A stretch of 64,000 bases of DNA. It comes from Aquimonas sp964586455 (GTDB taxonomy: Bacteria > Pseudomonadota > Gammaproteobacteria > Xanthomonadales > Xanthomonadaceae). A model generated the notes under the pieces. That model searched no databases. It was not told the DNA's origin and saw only the letters and a list, made by a program, of their open reading frames with translations. Position numbers and translations under genes: made by a program. Each line of letters starts with the position of its first letter. Positions within the stretch are counted from its first letter, which is position 1. Below are positions 34,177-43,299 of this stretch, in pieces. Location: NCBI GenBank assembly GCA_964586455.1, contig CAZPHV010000024.1, forward strand, positions 8,354 to 72,353, read 5' to 3'.

Positions 34177-35349
34177 CTACAGACCCAGCAGCTGCTGGGC
34201 GATGATGCCGCGCTGGATCTCGTTCGAGCCGCCGTAGATCGAGAGCTTGCGCAGGTTGAGATAGGCCTCGGTGGCGCGCGGGGAATCTTCATCACCGGCA
34301 CCGCGCTCAGGCATCAGCAGGCCGTTCGCACCCAGAACATCGACCTGCAGCTCGCTGATGCGCTGGCGGATTTCGGTGCCGCGCACCTTCAGCATCGAGG
34401 CCTCGGGGCCTGGCGCCTGCGAGCGATCGGCTGCGGCGACGACGCGCAGATTGGTTAGCTCCAGCGCCTTCAGCTCGAACTCGACTTCGGCGATGCGCGC
34501 GGCCAGCAGCGGTGAGTCGATCGGCCGGCGACCCAGCGCATCGGCGCGACGGGCCATCGCGATCAGTCGCTGCAACTCGCGCTGCGAAAGCCCGATCCCG
34601 GCGATGTTGGTGCGCTCGTGCGCCAGCAGATACTTGGCGTAGGTCCAGCCGGCGTTCTCGTCGCCGACGAGGTTTTCCACCGGCACCCGCACGCTGTCCA
34701 GCCAGACCTCGTTGACCTCGTGACCACCGTCGAGCAGACGCGTCGGCTGCAGGCGAATGCCCGCTGTCCGCATGTCGATCAGCAGAAAGGAAATGCCGGC
34801 CTGCGGCTTGGCCTGGGAGTCGGTACGAACCAGGCAGAACATCCAGTCGGCATGCTGGCCGTAGGTGTTCCAGGCTTTCTGACCGTCGACGATGTAGTGA
34901 TCGCCCTCGCGCACGGCGCGGGTCTTGAGCCGCGCCAGATCCGACCCGGCACCGGGCTCGGAATAGCCCTGGCACCACCACACGCTGCCATCGAGGATGC
35001 CCGGCAGATGCCGCGCGCACTGCTCGGCACTGCCGTAGCGCATCAGCACCGGCGCCACCATCTTCAGGCCGAAGGGCAGCTGCTCCGGCGCACCTGCCAG
35101 TGCGCATTCGGTTTCGAACAGGTAGCGCTGCACCGCGTTCCAGCCGGTGCCTCCGTGCTCGCGCGGCCAACCACAGGCGCCCCAGCCGCGCGCATGCAGA
35201 ATCCGCTGCCAGCGCTGCAGATCCGATTTGACCTGGCTGTCGTCGCCATCCAGACAGCGCGCGCGGATGTCGGCAGGCAGCTCGGTCTGAAGAAAGGCTC
35301 GCACTTCATCGCGAAAGGCGATCTCCTCACGGTTGAAGTCGAGGTTCAT
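34177..35349 (-). CDS. Acyl-CoA dehydrogenase, large-subunit type
   Basis: A 390-residue acyl-CoA dehydrogenase (MNLDFNREEIAFRDEVRAF; WCQGYSEPGAGSDLARLKT; HYIVDGQKAWNTYGQHADW; KLSIYGGSNEIQRGIIAQ). The FAD-binding and substrate motifs are intact, unlike the gene after it. It introduces the alpha,beta double bond in an acyl-CoA and passes electrons to ETF. The gene order thiolase, large subunit, small subunit with 34-bp and 10-bp gaps indicates one operon. Confidence 0.9.
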   Translation of the reverse strand: MNLDFNREEIAFRDEVRAFLQTELPADIRARCLDGDDSQVKSDLQRWQRILHARGWGACGWPREHGGTGWNAVQRYLFETECALAGAPEQLPFGLKMVAPVLMRYGSAEQCARHLPGILDGSVWWCQGYSEPGAGSDLARLKTRAVREGDHYIVDGQKAWNTYGQHADWMFCLVRTDSQAKPQAGISFLLIDMRTAGIRLQPTRLLDGGHEVNEVWLDSVRVPVENLVGDENAGWTYAKYLLAHERTNIAGIGLSQRELQRLIAMARRADALGRRPIDSPLLAARIAEVEFELKALELTNLRVVAAADRSQAPGPEASMLKVRGTEIRQRISELQVDVLGANGLLMPERGAGDEDSPRATEAYLNLRKLSIYGGSNEIQRGIIAQQLLGL

Positions 35350-35383
35350 GCCCGCACGCCCTCGGCCCGGTTCGACTGCACGC

Positions 35384-36568
35384 TCATGCCGGCAGCACCT
35401 CGAACAGGCCCGCAGCGCCCTGTCCGCCGCCGATGCACATAGTGACGACGACGAACTTCGCGCCGCGACGGCGACCCTCGATCAGCGCATGGCCGACCAG
35501 TCGCGAACCGCTGACGCCGTAGGGGTGGCCGACCGCGATCGCACCGCCGTTGACGTTGAGGCGGTCCATCGGAATGCCCAGACGATCGGCGCAGTACAGC
35601 ACCTGCACGGCGAAGGCCTCATTCAACTCCCAGAGGTCGATGTCCTCGACTTTCAAGCCGGCACGGGCGAGCAGCTTCGGCACCGCGAACACCGGGCCGA
35701 TGCCCATTTCGTCGGGCTCGCAGCCGGCTACGGCAAAACCCCGGAACACCCCCAGCGGCCGCAGCCCGCGACGGGCCGCGTCGCCGGCTTCCATCAGGAC
35801 GCAGGCCGAGGCACCGTCGGAGAACTGGCTGGCATTGCCGGCGGCGATGCTGCCGCCCGCTACCGCGGCACGGATCCTGGCCACGCCCTCATAGGTGGTA
35901 TCGGCGCGGATGCCCTCGTCCGCGCTCAGTGTAACTTCGCGGGTCAGCAACTGCCGGCTGCTCGCATCGGCCAGACCCATGCGCACCGTGATCGGCACGA
36001 TTTCGGCATCGAAGCGTCCCGCCGCGGCCGCAGCCGCCGCGCGCTGCTGGCTCTGTGCGCCGTAGCGGTCCTGGCGCTCGCGATCGATACCGTAACGCCG
36101 CGCAACGGTCTCGGCGGTCTGCAGCATCGGCCAGTAGATCGCCGGCGCCTGTGCCTTCAGCACCGGCTCTTCCAGCATGTGCAGATTGATCTGGTTCTGC
36201 ACGCAGGAAATGCTCTCGACGCCGCCGGCGACGAACACCTCGCCTTCGCCGGCGACGATGCGCTGCGCCGCCATCGCGATGCTCTGCAGGCCGGAGGCAC
36301 AGAAACGATTCACGGTGGCCCCGGCCACGCTGACCGGCAGGCCGGCGCGCAGCGCGATCTGGCGGCCGATATTGCTGCCACAGGCGCCCTCGGGCCAGGC
36401 GCAGCCCATCAACACATCGCCCACCTCAGCGGGATCGATGCCGGCGCGGCTGACGGCGGCCTGCACGACATGGCCGCCCAGGGTCGCGCCGTGGGTCAGG
36501 TTCAGGGCGCCCTTCCAACTCTTGGCAAGCGCGGTACGGGCGGTGGAAACGATGACGGCCTCTGGCAT
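35384..36568 (-). CDS. Thiolase (acetyl-CoA acyltransferase)
   Basis: A 394-residue thiolase with all three catalytic residues: C90 in NRFCASGLQS, H348 in VGHPYGVSGSR and C378 in TMCIGGGQG, plus NEAFAVQ. It cleaves a 3-ketoacyl-CoA to acetyl-CoA (or propionyl-CoA) and a shortened acyl-CoA, the last step of the beta-oxidation cycle encoded here. The ATG at 36568 gives the usual N-terminus MPEAVIVSTARTALAK. It follows the FadB-like gene after 67 bp on the same strand. Confidence 0.93.
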   Translation of the reverse strand: MPEAVIVSTARTALAKSWKGALNLTHGATLGGHVVQAAVSRAGIDPAEVGDVLMGCAWPEGACGSNIGRQIALRAGLPVSVAGATVNRFCASGLQSIAMAAQRIVAGEGEVFVAGGVESISCVQNQINLHMLEEPVLKAQAPAIYWPMLQTAETVARRYGIDRERQDRYGAQSQQRAAAAAAAGRFDAEIVPITVRMGLADASSRQLLTREVTLSADEGIRADTTYEGVARIRAAVAGGSIAAGNASQFSDGASACVLMEAGDAARRGLRPLGVFRGFAVAGCEPDEMGIGPVFAVPKLLARAGLKVEDIDLWELNEAFAVQVLYCADRLGIPMDRLNVNGGAIAVGHPYGVSGSRLVGHALIEGRRRGAKFVVVTMCIGGGQGAAGLFEVLPA

Positions 36569-36635
36569 GTCGGTTCTGCTCCGGAACGGGAATCAAGGCG
36601 CCGCGAGGAGGGCGACGCCGGACAAGGAGTGGGGT

Positions 36636-38720
36636 TCAATCGTTGAAGCGCCCGCCGGACTCGGCGAGCCGCTGCAGCAGCGGCGCGGGCTGCCAGGCAT
36701 GACCCTGATAGCCGCGCGCAAAACGACGCATGGCATCCAGCACCTTGGGCAGGCCGTGCTGGTCGGCCCAGTGCATGGGCCCACCGCGCCAGGCCGGGAA
36801 GCCGTAGCCGCTCAGATAGACCAGATCGATGTCGGAGGCGCGCTGGGCGATGCCCTCTTCGAGAATCCGCGCACCTTCATCCACCAGTGCGAACAGCAGG
36901 CGCTCGACGATCTCGCGCGCATCGATCGTGCGGCGGCTGAGTCCGATCTCGGCCGAGTGCTGTTCGATCAAGGCCTGCACCTCGGCCGAGGGCAGCGCCC
37001 GGCGTTCGCCCACTCGATAGTCGTAGAAGCCGCCGCCCGATTTCTGGCCGAAGCGGCCGCGCTCGCACAACAGGTCCGGGATCTTGGAATACGTGAGGTC
37101 GGGCAGCTCGATGGCGCGCCGCTTGCGAATCGCCCAGCCGATGTCGCCGCCGGCCAGATCACTCATGCGGAACGGCCCCATTGCAAAACCGAAAGCCTCG
37201 ATCGCGGCGTCGATCTGCTGCGGCAGTGCGCCTTCGTCCAGCAGGAACCCGGCCTGGCGCAGGTACTGCTCCAGCATGCGATTGCCGATGAAGCCGTCGC
37301 AGACGCCCGACACCACGGCGGTCTTTCCGATCCGCTTGGCCAGCGCCATCGCCGTGGCCAGCACTGCAGGAGCGGTCTGCGCGCCGCGCACCACCTCCAG
37401 CAGCTTCATGATGTTGGCCGGACTGAAGAAGTGCAGGCCGATCACGTCCTGCGGTCGGGCGGTGAAGCCAGCGATGCGATCGAGATCCAGGGTCGAGGTG
37501 TTGCTGGCGAGAATGGCGCCGGGCTTCATCACCGCATCGAGCTGGCCGAATACCGACTGCTTGACCGCGTAATCCTCGTAGACAGCCTCGATCGCCAGAT
37601 CGATCTCGGCGAATGCCGCGTAGTCCAAGCCCGGCTGCAGCAGGGCCAGGCGCTGCTGCAGTTGCTCGGCGCTGATCCGGCCCTTGGCTGCGGCGGACTC
37701 CAGTGTTTCGCGGATGCGTGCGACGCCGCGGTCCAACGCGTCCTGCCCGGTTTCAAGCAGGCTGACCGCAATGCCGGCATTGAGAAAGCTGAGGCTGATG
37801 CCGGTGCCCATGGTGCCTGCACCGATCACGCCGACGCGTGTGATCTCGCGTGGGGCCACACCCTGCAAGCCCGGCACCTTGGCGGCGGCGCGCTCACCGA
37901 AAAAGGCGTGTCGCAACGCCTTCGATTCCGGCGTGGCCAGCAGCAGCTGAAAGCCCTCGCGCTCGGCACGCAGGCCCTCGTCGAACGGCTTGAGCGAGGC
38001 GGCAAGTGCATCCACGCAGCGCGCCGGCGCCGGCAGCTGCGGCGCGGCCGCCACCGCTGCGTTGCGGGCGAAGCTCAGATAGGCCTGCGCATCCGCGTGT
38101 TCGACCGTGACATCGCGTACGCGCGGCCGCAGGCCCTGCTCCGCCGCCTGCAGGGCGACTTCGATGGCCGCCTCGACCGCGTCACCTTCGACCACGCGAG
38201 CGAACAGCGCGGTATCACGCAGTTGAGCGGCCGGCACCGGCGTACCCGACAGAATCATGTTCAGCGCGGTTTCCAGCCCGACCGCACGCGGCAGCCGCTG
38301 TGTACCGCCACCGCCGGGCAGCAGGCCGATCTTGACCTCGGGCAGACCGACCGCAGCCTTTGCGTTCGCCACCCGGTAGTGCGCACCCAGCGAGAGCTCC
38401 AAACCGCCGCCCAGGGCAGATCCGTTCAGCGCCATCACAACCGGCTTGGGGAAGTCCTCCAGCCGCTCGATCAGATCGTGCAGATTGGGTGAGGCCTCGG
38501 CCGCGGGCAGGTTGAACTCGCGGATGTCGGCGCCGCCGCTGAACAGCGCACCGCGATGGCTCAGTACCACCGCGCGCACTTCCGGATTTGTTTCAGCCTC
38601 GAACAGCGCGTGCCACAGCTCAAGTCGCAGCGCGTGGCCGAAGCCGTTGACGGGCGGGTTGTCGATGCTGAGCAGTTGGCAGCCTGAGCGGAATTCGGTA
38701 TGGACGGGCATGGGCTTCAT
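36636..38720 (-). CDS. Enoyl-CoA hydratase / 3-hydroxyacyl-CoA dehydrogenase fusion (FadB/FadJ-like)
   Basis: A 694-residue bifunctional beta-oxidation enzyme. Residues about 5-185 are a crotonase domain with GSALGGGLELSLG and GLPEVKIGLLPGGGGTQRL, carrying both hydratase glutamates. From about 290 comes the dehydrogenase with NAD motif VGVIGAGTMGTGIS and the catalytic His/Glu pair in GLHFFSPANIMKLLEVV, then the C-terminal 3HCDH domains (GFIGNRML, GPFRMSDLAGGDIGW). It hydrates enoyl-CoA and oxidises the hydroxyacyl-CoA. At about 694 residues it is the shorter peroxisomal-type arrangement rather than the 715-730 of classical FadB. The ATGs at 38720 and 38711 are both possible starts. Confidence 0.93.
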   Translation of the reverse strand: MKPMPVHTEFRSGCQLLSIDNPPVNGFGHALRLELWHALFEAETNPEVRAVVLSHRGALFSGGADIREFNLPAAEASPNLHDLIERLEDFPKPVVMALNGSALGGGLELSLGAHYRVANAKAAVGLPEVKIGLLPGGGGTQRLPRAVGLETALNMILSGTPVPAAQLRDTALFARVVEGDAVEAAIEVALQAAEQGLRPRVRDVTVEHADAQAYLSFARNAAVAAAPQLPAPARCVDALAASLKPFDEGLRAEREGFQLLLATPESKALRHAFFGERAAAKVPGLQGVAPREITRVGVIGAGTMGTGISLSFLNAGIAVSLLETGQDALDRGVARIRETLESAAAKGRISAEQLQQRLALLQPGLDYAAFAEIDLAIEAVYEDYAVKQSVFGQLDAVMKPGAILASNTSTLDLDRIAGFTARPQDVIGLHFFSPANIMKLLEVVRGAQTAPAVLATAMALAKRIGKTAVVSGVCDGFIGNRMLEQYLRQAGFLLDEGALPQQIDAAIEAFGFAMGPFRMSDLAGGDIGWAIRKRRAIELPDLTYSKIPDLLCERGRFGQKSGGGFYDYRVGERRALPSAEVQALIEQHSAEIGLSRRTIDAREIVERLLFALVDEGARILEEGIAQRASDIDLVYLSGYGFPAWRGGPMHWADQHGLPKVLDAMRRFARGYQGHAWQPAPLLQRLAESGGRFND

Positions 38721-38769
38721 TCGTTGAAAGGGACGGAAGGGGTTCGGGTAGTCGAGCGGGCGCGTCGGC

Positions 38770-39771
38770 TCAGCCGGAACCTGGGCTGGGTTTCGGATCG
38801 GTCAGAAAGCTGAGCAAGGCCTCGCGCAGCTCGGGGCGGGCGACGGCGCCAAGGTGATCACCCGGCACCGGCACGAAACGCGCGTTCGGCAGCGCGTGTG
38901 CAAGTCGGTCGGCACGTCGGGCCAGCACATCGCCGCGCCCGGCCAATACCAGGGTCGGCACGCAGATGTGCTGAAGCGCAATCGCTTGCTGGTGCAGCGC
39001 TCGTGCCTGAGCTGCGAGCGCGGAACGACTACTGCCCATGCGTTCGGCGAACAGCCGGAACAGCAGCAGACCGGGGTGGCGGATCTGCGAGGGCTCTTCT
39101 GCCAGCAGGGCCTGGGCCAGGGCTTCGGGCGGCAGCGCGCGGGTGTCGACGCCACCGCACTCGAGCACGCCTTCGCCCACGCCACCGATCACCAGCCGTC
39201 GCAGCTGAGGGCCTGTGTTCTTTGCTTCCCCCAAGCCGGCGGCCAGGATCAGGCTAACCACGGCGCCCATCGAGTAGCCGACCAGATCGAACCGGGCGAT
39301 ACGCTGCGCGCCCAACAGCTCCAGCAGATCGGCAGCCATGCGCAACTCACCATAGCGAGCCGGATCGCTCGGCGCTTCACTGCCGCCATGACCGCGTGCA
39401 TCCACCGCCAGCACCGGCAGGCCGGCCTCGATCAGCGCTGTCACCAGGCCTGGAAGCACCCAGTTCGCATGGGCATTCGCGGCGAAGCCGTGATGCAGCA
39501 CGACCGGTACCGCAGACGCACTCAGGTTCCAGCCGTACCAGTGCAGGCGCAGACCATCGCTGCAGCAGAAATCCGCTTCGACATCGGGCGCGAGGGACGG
39601 CTGCGTGAGTGAGGGACGCCGGAGACTCAGCCCCAGATTCAGCAGATCGATGCCCCGTCGGGCCAAGCGCCGATTGCCGATACGGTCCCCCAAGCGGGCG
39701 AGGCCGAGGCCGGCCATCAGGCTGGGCATCCCAGCGAGCCGACCGATCAGGCTCATGCGAAGCACTCCCAT
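38770..39771 (-). CDS. Alpha/beta hydrolase
   Basis: A 333-residue alpha/beta hydrolase: oxyanion motif HHGF, AVDARGHGGSEAP, nucleophile S167 in GYSMGA, a late aspartate in VLAGRGDVLA and the histidine in PGDHLGAVARP. It has a basic, leucine-rich N-terminal stretch rather than a clear cleavable signal. It is the first gene of the six-gene catabolic unit and may open an ester, lactone or C-C bond, or release a CoA; the substrate is not deducible. ATG at 39771; a second ATG at 39756 is possible. The divergent promoter region with TTCC/GGAA repeats lies just upstream. Confidence 0.85.
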   Translation of the reverse strand: MGVLRMSLIGRLAGMPSLMAGLGLARLGDRIGNRRLARRGIDLLNLGLSLRRPSLTQPSLAPDVEADFCCSDGLRLHWYGWNLSASAVPVVLHHGFAANAHANWVLPGLVTALIEAGLPVLAVDARGHGGSEAPSDPARYGELRMAADLLELLGAQRIARFDLVGYSMGAVVSLILAAGLGEAKNTGPQLRRLVIGGVGEGVLECGGVDTRALPPEALAQALLAEEPSQIRHPGLLLFRLFAERMGSSRSALAAQARALHQQAIALQHICVPTLVLAGRGDVLARRADRLAHALPNARFVPVPGDHLGAVARPELREALLSFLTDPKPSPGSG

Positions 39772-40074
39772 CGCCGGGTGCGGCGGTCGCTGGCTGAGCT
39801 TGCGAACGCCGAATGCCTGGAGGCCAAGGGTGGGCTGCCGACTCCGGTGGGTGGGTGGTAGTCTGGATACTTAAATTCCATATATTGGAACTTGATTCCG
39901 TTTTATGTGGGCCATCCTAGCCACGCAGATTTCCGCTTGGCAAGCGCCTCGACGGACTAAGCGATGCGGCACTGCACCATTCGCAGAGCGGCTTTGCAGC
40001 GCTTGCAACAGCCCTGACACCTCGCCTAGCATCGATCCCGTCCTCGGAATAGTTTTGCGTCTTTCGGAACTTAA
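39772..40074. promoter_or_regulatory. Divergent promoter region with alternating TTCC/GGAA operator
   Basis: 303 bp between the hydrolase operon (minus) and the acyl-CoA dehydrogenase/IclR unit (plus). In an AT-rich island, ttcca-tatat-tggaa (39876-39890) overlaps ggaa-cttga-ttcc (39887-39899), giving alternating inverted repeats. A related ggaacttaaat string lies at 40066-40076 next to the plus-strand start codon and an acttaaatt string at 39869-39877. The IclR gene nearby is the obvious candidate regulator of both directions. Confidence 0.55.
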
Positions 40075-41348
40075 ATGGCCACTCACCCGGAACCGGAGCT
40101 GACCGCGACCGCTCCTGCCTCAAGCAGCGACGAGCTGCGCCAGCGTTTGTGGAACTTCATGCAGCGCCATGTGCTGCCCTGCGAGGCCCGCCACCACGCC
40201 GAGGTGGAAGCGCAGCGACGCGCCGGCAATGCCTGGGTCACCAGTGCCGTGATCGAAGAGCTGAAGCCGCTGGCGCGGGCTGAGGGGCTGTGGAACCTGT
40301 TCCTGCCGCGGTCAGCGCGCGCGCCGGAGGGGCTGTCCAACCTCGACTACGCGCCGCTGGCCGAGATCATGGGGCGCGTGCACTGGGCTTCCGAGGTGTT
40401 CAATTGCTCCGCGCCTGACACCGGCAACATGGAGATCCTGGAACGCTATGCCAGTGAACAGCAGAAGCAGCACTGGCTGGACCCCCTGCTCGATGGCCGC
40501 ATCCGCTCCGCCTTCCTGATGACCGAACCCGGGGTGGCTTCGGCGGACGCCACCAACATCGAATGCAGCATTCGTCGCGAGGGCGACTTCTGGGTCGTGA
40601 ACGGCCGCAAGTGGTTTTCGTCTGGCGCCGGCGATCCGCGCTGCGCGCTCTACATCGTGATGGGCAGACCGATCCGGAGGCCCCGCGCCACGGCCAGCAG
40701 TCGATGCTGCTGGTGCCCGCCGACACGCCCGGCCTGCGCGTGGTCCGCCCGCTCGGTCTATTCGGCTACGACAGCGCGCCGCATGGCCATATGGAGATCG
40801 AGCTGGTGGACGTGCGTGTGCCGATCGATCACCTGCTGCTGGGCGAAGGACGCGGCTTCGAGATCGCCCAGGCGCGCCTGGGGCCCGGCCGCATCCATCA
40901 CTGCATGCGCACGATCGGCTCAGCCGAACGCGCGCTCGAACTGCTGTGCCAGCGCGCCAGCCGCCGCGTCGCCTTCGGCAAACCGATCGCCGAACTGGGT
41001 GGATGGCGCGAGCGCATCGCGCAGGCGCGCTGCCAGATCGAACAGGCGCGCCTGCTGGTGCTGCGCGCCGCACACCTCATGGACACCGCCGGCAACCGCG
41101 CCGCCCGCGTCGAGATCGCGATGATCAAGGCGGTGGTGCCGGGCATGGCCTGCACCGTCATCGATTGGGCGATCCAGGCCCATGGCGGCGCCGGTGTCTG
41201 CCAGGACAGCTTCCTCGCCCGCGCCTGGGCCGACGCGCGGGCACTGCGCATCGCCGACGGCCCGGACGAGGTCCACCTCGACACCATCGGCAAGTGGGAG
41301 CTGGCGCGGCATGCGACTGCGAACGCCCCTACCCTTGCACCCGCCTGA
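40075..41348 (+). pseudogene. Acyl-CoA dehydrogenase broken by a one-base frameshift
   Basis: Two overlapping frames join into one acyl-CoA dehydrogenase of about 424 residues. The first frame (from the ATG at 40075) runs through the N-terminal and FAD motifs (FLMTEPGVASADATNIE, VNGRKWFSSGAGDPR) to ALYIVMG at about 40663; homology then continues in the +2 frame (TDPEAPRHGQQSMLLVPADT ... RVAFGKPIAELGG ... AIQAHGGAGVCQDSFLAR) to the stop at 41348. Restoring one C in gggcagacc at about 40664 (gggccagacc) repairs the frame. The intact flanks suggest a recent mutation or a sequencing error. It is the first gene of the unit containing the IclR regulator, and belongs to the long acyl-CoA dehydrogenase type (ACAD10/11-like). 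Confidence 0.85.
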
Positions 41349-41394
41349 AGCGGCCGCGCCACACTAGCGACCTGTTTCCAGCACCGAGCATTCC

Positions 41395-42213
41395 ATGGGC
41401 AACCCCAAACGCGACCTCGACTCCCTGATCCGCAGCGGCGACGAAGACCATCCGCAGTTCGTCAACGCGGTGGCGCGCGCGTTCTCGATCCTGCGCTGCT
41501 TCGAACAGGGCGAGCCCCACCTCGGCAACCAGGAGATCGCCAAGCGCAGCCGCCTGCCCAAGGCGACGGTTTCGCGCCTGACCTTCACCCTGGCGTCCCT
41601 GGGCTATCTCAGCTATTCGCCGGCGCTGGAGAAGTATTCGCTGGGCACCGGCGTGCTCACGCTCGGCCATGCCTTCATGCGCGCCAACGACATCGTGCAG
41701 CTGGCGCGACCGCTGATGCGCCAGTTGGCCGAGTACACGCAGTCGGCCGTGATGCTGGCCGAAGCCGACGGCCTGCGCATGGTGTTGCTGGAGATCTGCC
41801 AGGGGGACCCGACGTTCGAGATGAAGCTGCAGGTCGGCGCCCGCGTGCCGCACGGCTCCACCGCACTGGGCCGCGCCGACCTCGCTTCCCGACCCGAAGA
41901 CCTGTTCATGCTGCGCCTGCGCGAATTCGAGCAGGAGGCCGACCCGTCGGCGTGGCCACAGATCAAGGCCGGCATCCTGCGCGCACGCGACGACTACCAG
42001 CACTACGGCTTCTGCTTCTCGATGGGCGATTGGAATTCCGATGTCTATGCGGTCGGCGTGCCCTTGGTCTCCGCCGACCGCAGCCGCGTGCTGGCCTTGA
42101 ACTGCAGCGGGCGCGTCTCGGTGATGACCCGCGAGAAGCTGGTCCAGGACTTCGGGCCCCGCCTGGTCGCCTTGCGCAATACGATCTACGAGATGACCCA
42201 GGGTCGGTTCTGA
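41395..42213 (+). CDS. IclR family transcriptional regulator
   Basis: A 272-residue regulator: winged helix-turn-helix at about residues 20-80 (NAVARAFSILRCF, EIAKRSRLPKATVSRLTFTL) and an IclR effector domain at about 95-265 (RMVLLEICQG, ALNCSGRVSVMTREKL). IclR proteins bind small acids or acyl metabolites and control nearby catabolic operons. It lies 46 bp after the frameshifted acyl-CoA dehydrogenase and near the divergent operator region, so it probably regulates the hydrophobic-substrate cluster, including the units to left and right. Effector unknown. Confidence 0.92.
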   Translation: MGNPKRDLDSLIRSGDEDHPQFVNAVARAFSILRCFEQGEPHLGNQEIAKRSRLPKATVSRLTFTLASLGYLSYSPALEKYSLGTGVLTLGHAFMRANDIVQLARPLMRQLAEYTQSAVMLAEADGLRMVLLEICQGDPTFEMKLQVGARVPHGSTALGRADLASRPEDLFMLRLREFEQEADPSAWPQIKAGILRARDDYQHYGFCFSMGDWNSDVYAVGVPLVSADRSRVLALNCSGRVSVMTREKLVQDFGPRLVALRNTIYEMTQGRF

Positions 42214-42540
42214 TGCAGAACCCTTTTGGCGCACGATGGGAGACCGATGCAGGCGGCGCTCACCACCGCGACTCCGTGAGTGGGCGGACGGTGGAGTTCG
42301 TGCCTGAGGCGGCCTGGGTGGGGATGGCCCGGTGCGAACGAGCAGCCGCGTGTGCGCGGGCGGCGGATCAAGATCCGCCCTACGTAAGGCGGACAACGCT
42401 AGTTCGGGCGAGCGGCTGTGCCCGGAGTTATCAGTACCGCGTCGCCGGGCGATCCGCACGTTGTTCTCCAGGCTTCCTTTCGCCTACGCGGCGCGCTCCA
42501 CTTCCGCCGCGACTCCATCTCCAGCCCGAACCTCATCTTC

Positions 42541-42680
42541 AGCTCAAGCGCCAACCCCAGTTTCGGCTTCAGCTTCAGCTTCGGTTTCGGCTTCAGCTTC
42601 GGCTTCGGTTTCGGCTTCGGCTTCGGCTTCGGCTTCGGCTCTCGCTCTGGCTTCTGCTTTGGCTCCGGCTCTCGCTCTTG
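42541..42680. repeat. Hexanucleotide GGCTTC/AGCTTC/GGTTTC tandem tract
   Basis: About 20 imperfect copies of a (g/a)g(c/t)ttc hexamer, most regular at 42570-42640, decaying into ctctcgctctggcttc at the right. On the minus strand it would read Lys-Pro/Lys-Leu repeats. Such tracts are prone to slippage. Confidence 0.75.
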
Positions 42681-42882
42681 CGGGCAGGAGCCCGCGCTGT
42701 TCACGGGGCCCCTGGGGAGCGGCGAGGCTCGGACGATCAGCCCGCAGGGGCGCCGGCAGGGATGCCGGCGATGTTCGTGACAGGCCAAGGATGGCCTGTC
42801 CACGAACACCGGCCGAGACTCGCGAACCCTGAGCGCAAGGATGCGCGAAGGGCGCGGACGAGGGGTGGCCTTTCTTTTGGTT

Positions 42883-42910
42883 ACTTTTCTTTGGCCACTC
42901 AAAGAAAAGT
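42883..42910. repeat. Long-stem hairpin repeat typical of xanthomonad genomes
   Basis: acttttctttg / caaagaaaagt form a perfect 11-bp stem with a 6-nt loop (ggccac-like), inside ctttcttttggttacttttc. Closely similar strings are frequent intergenic elements in Xanthomonadaceae, from memory. It may end transcripts of the IclR unit in both directions. Confidence 0.6.
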
Positions 42911-43028
42911 GACTCGGGCAGCCCGCACGCGGGAATGGCCATGGATGGCCATGCTTTGGGAGCGCGGAAGGGATGACCGAAAGCTCTCGCCCTTCGCTGC
43001 AAACAACATCGCGACGAAGCCAGACAGA

Positions 43029-43180
43029 GGCGAGGATGGAGCTCATGGTGGGCCAGGGCCCACCCTATGGAATCGACAAACCGAAGCGAGCATCAAGCTC
43101 GCGGTGGGCCAAGGCCCACCCAATGGAATCGACGAACCGAAGCGAGCATCGAGCTCGCGGTGGGCCAGCGCCCACCCTAC
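43029..43180. repeat. Three-copy 56-bp tandem array with GGTGGGCC palindrome core
   Basis: Cores ggtgggccagggcccacc-like start at 43047, 43103 and 43159, exactly 56 bp apart. Each is followed by c(a/t)atgg-aatcgac and preceded by gcgagcatc.agctc. The same period appears in inverted orientation at 60138/60194. It ends 120 bp before the acyl-CoA ligase start. Confidence 0.85.
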
Positions 43181-43299
43181 GCACAGCAAACCGTGGATCA
43201 ACCACCCCACCGTGCCGACCCTCTCCAGCAGAGAGAGGGCGGCCGCCGCACGCCTGCATCCGACAGTCGTGCACGCACCCCAACTGGGAGGACATCACC

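Larger units (their letters stand above)
42214..43299. other. Repeat-filled intergenic region
   Basis: 1086 bp without a supportable gene, between the IclR gene and the acyl-CoA ligase. It is a patchwork: hexanucleotide repeats (42541-42680), a hairpin repeat (42883-42910), a three-unit 56-bp array (43029-43180), and filler. Translations of it (Lys-Pro strings on minus, Gly-Pro-Pro/Lys strings on plus) are repeat artefacts. Confidence 0.7.

Noticed and set aside
42399..43046. Minus-strand frame with Lys-Pro repeats
   Set aside because: The repeats come from the hexanucleotide tract; the rest of the frame crosses the hairpin repeat and lacks any domain or ribosome-binding site.
43029..43180. 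Possible CRISPR array
   Set aside because: The whole 56-bp unit is conserved, so there are no unique spacers, and no cas gene is present.
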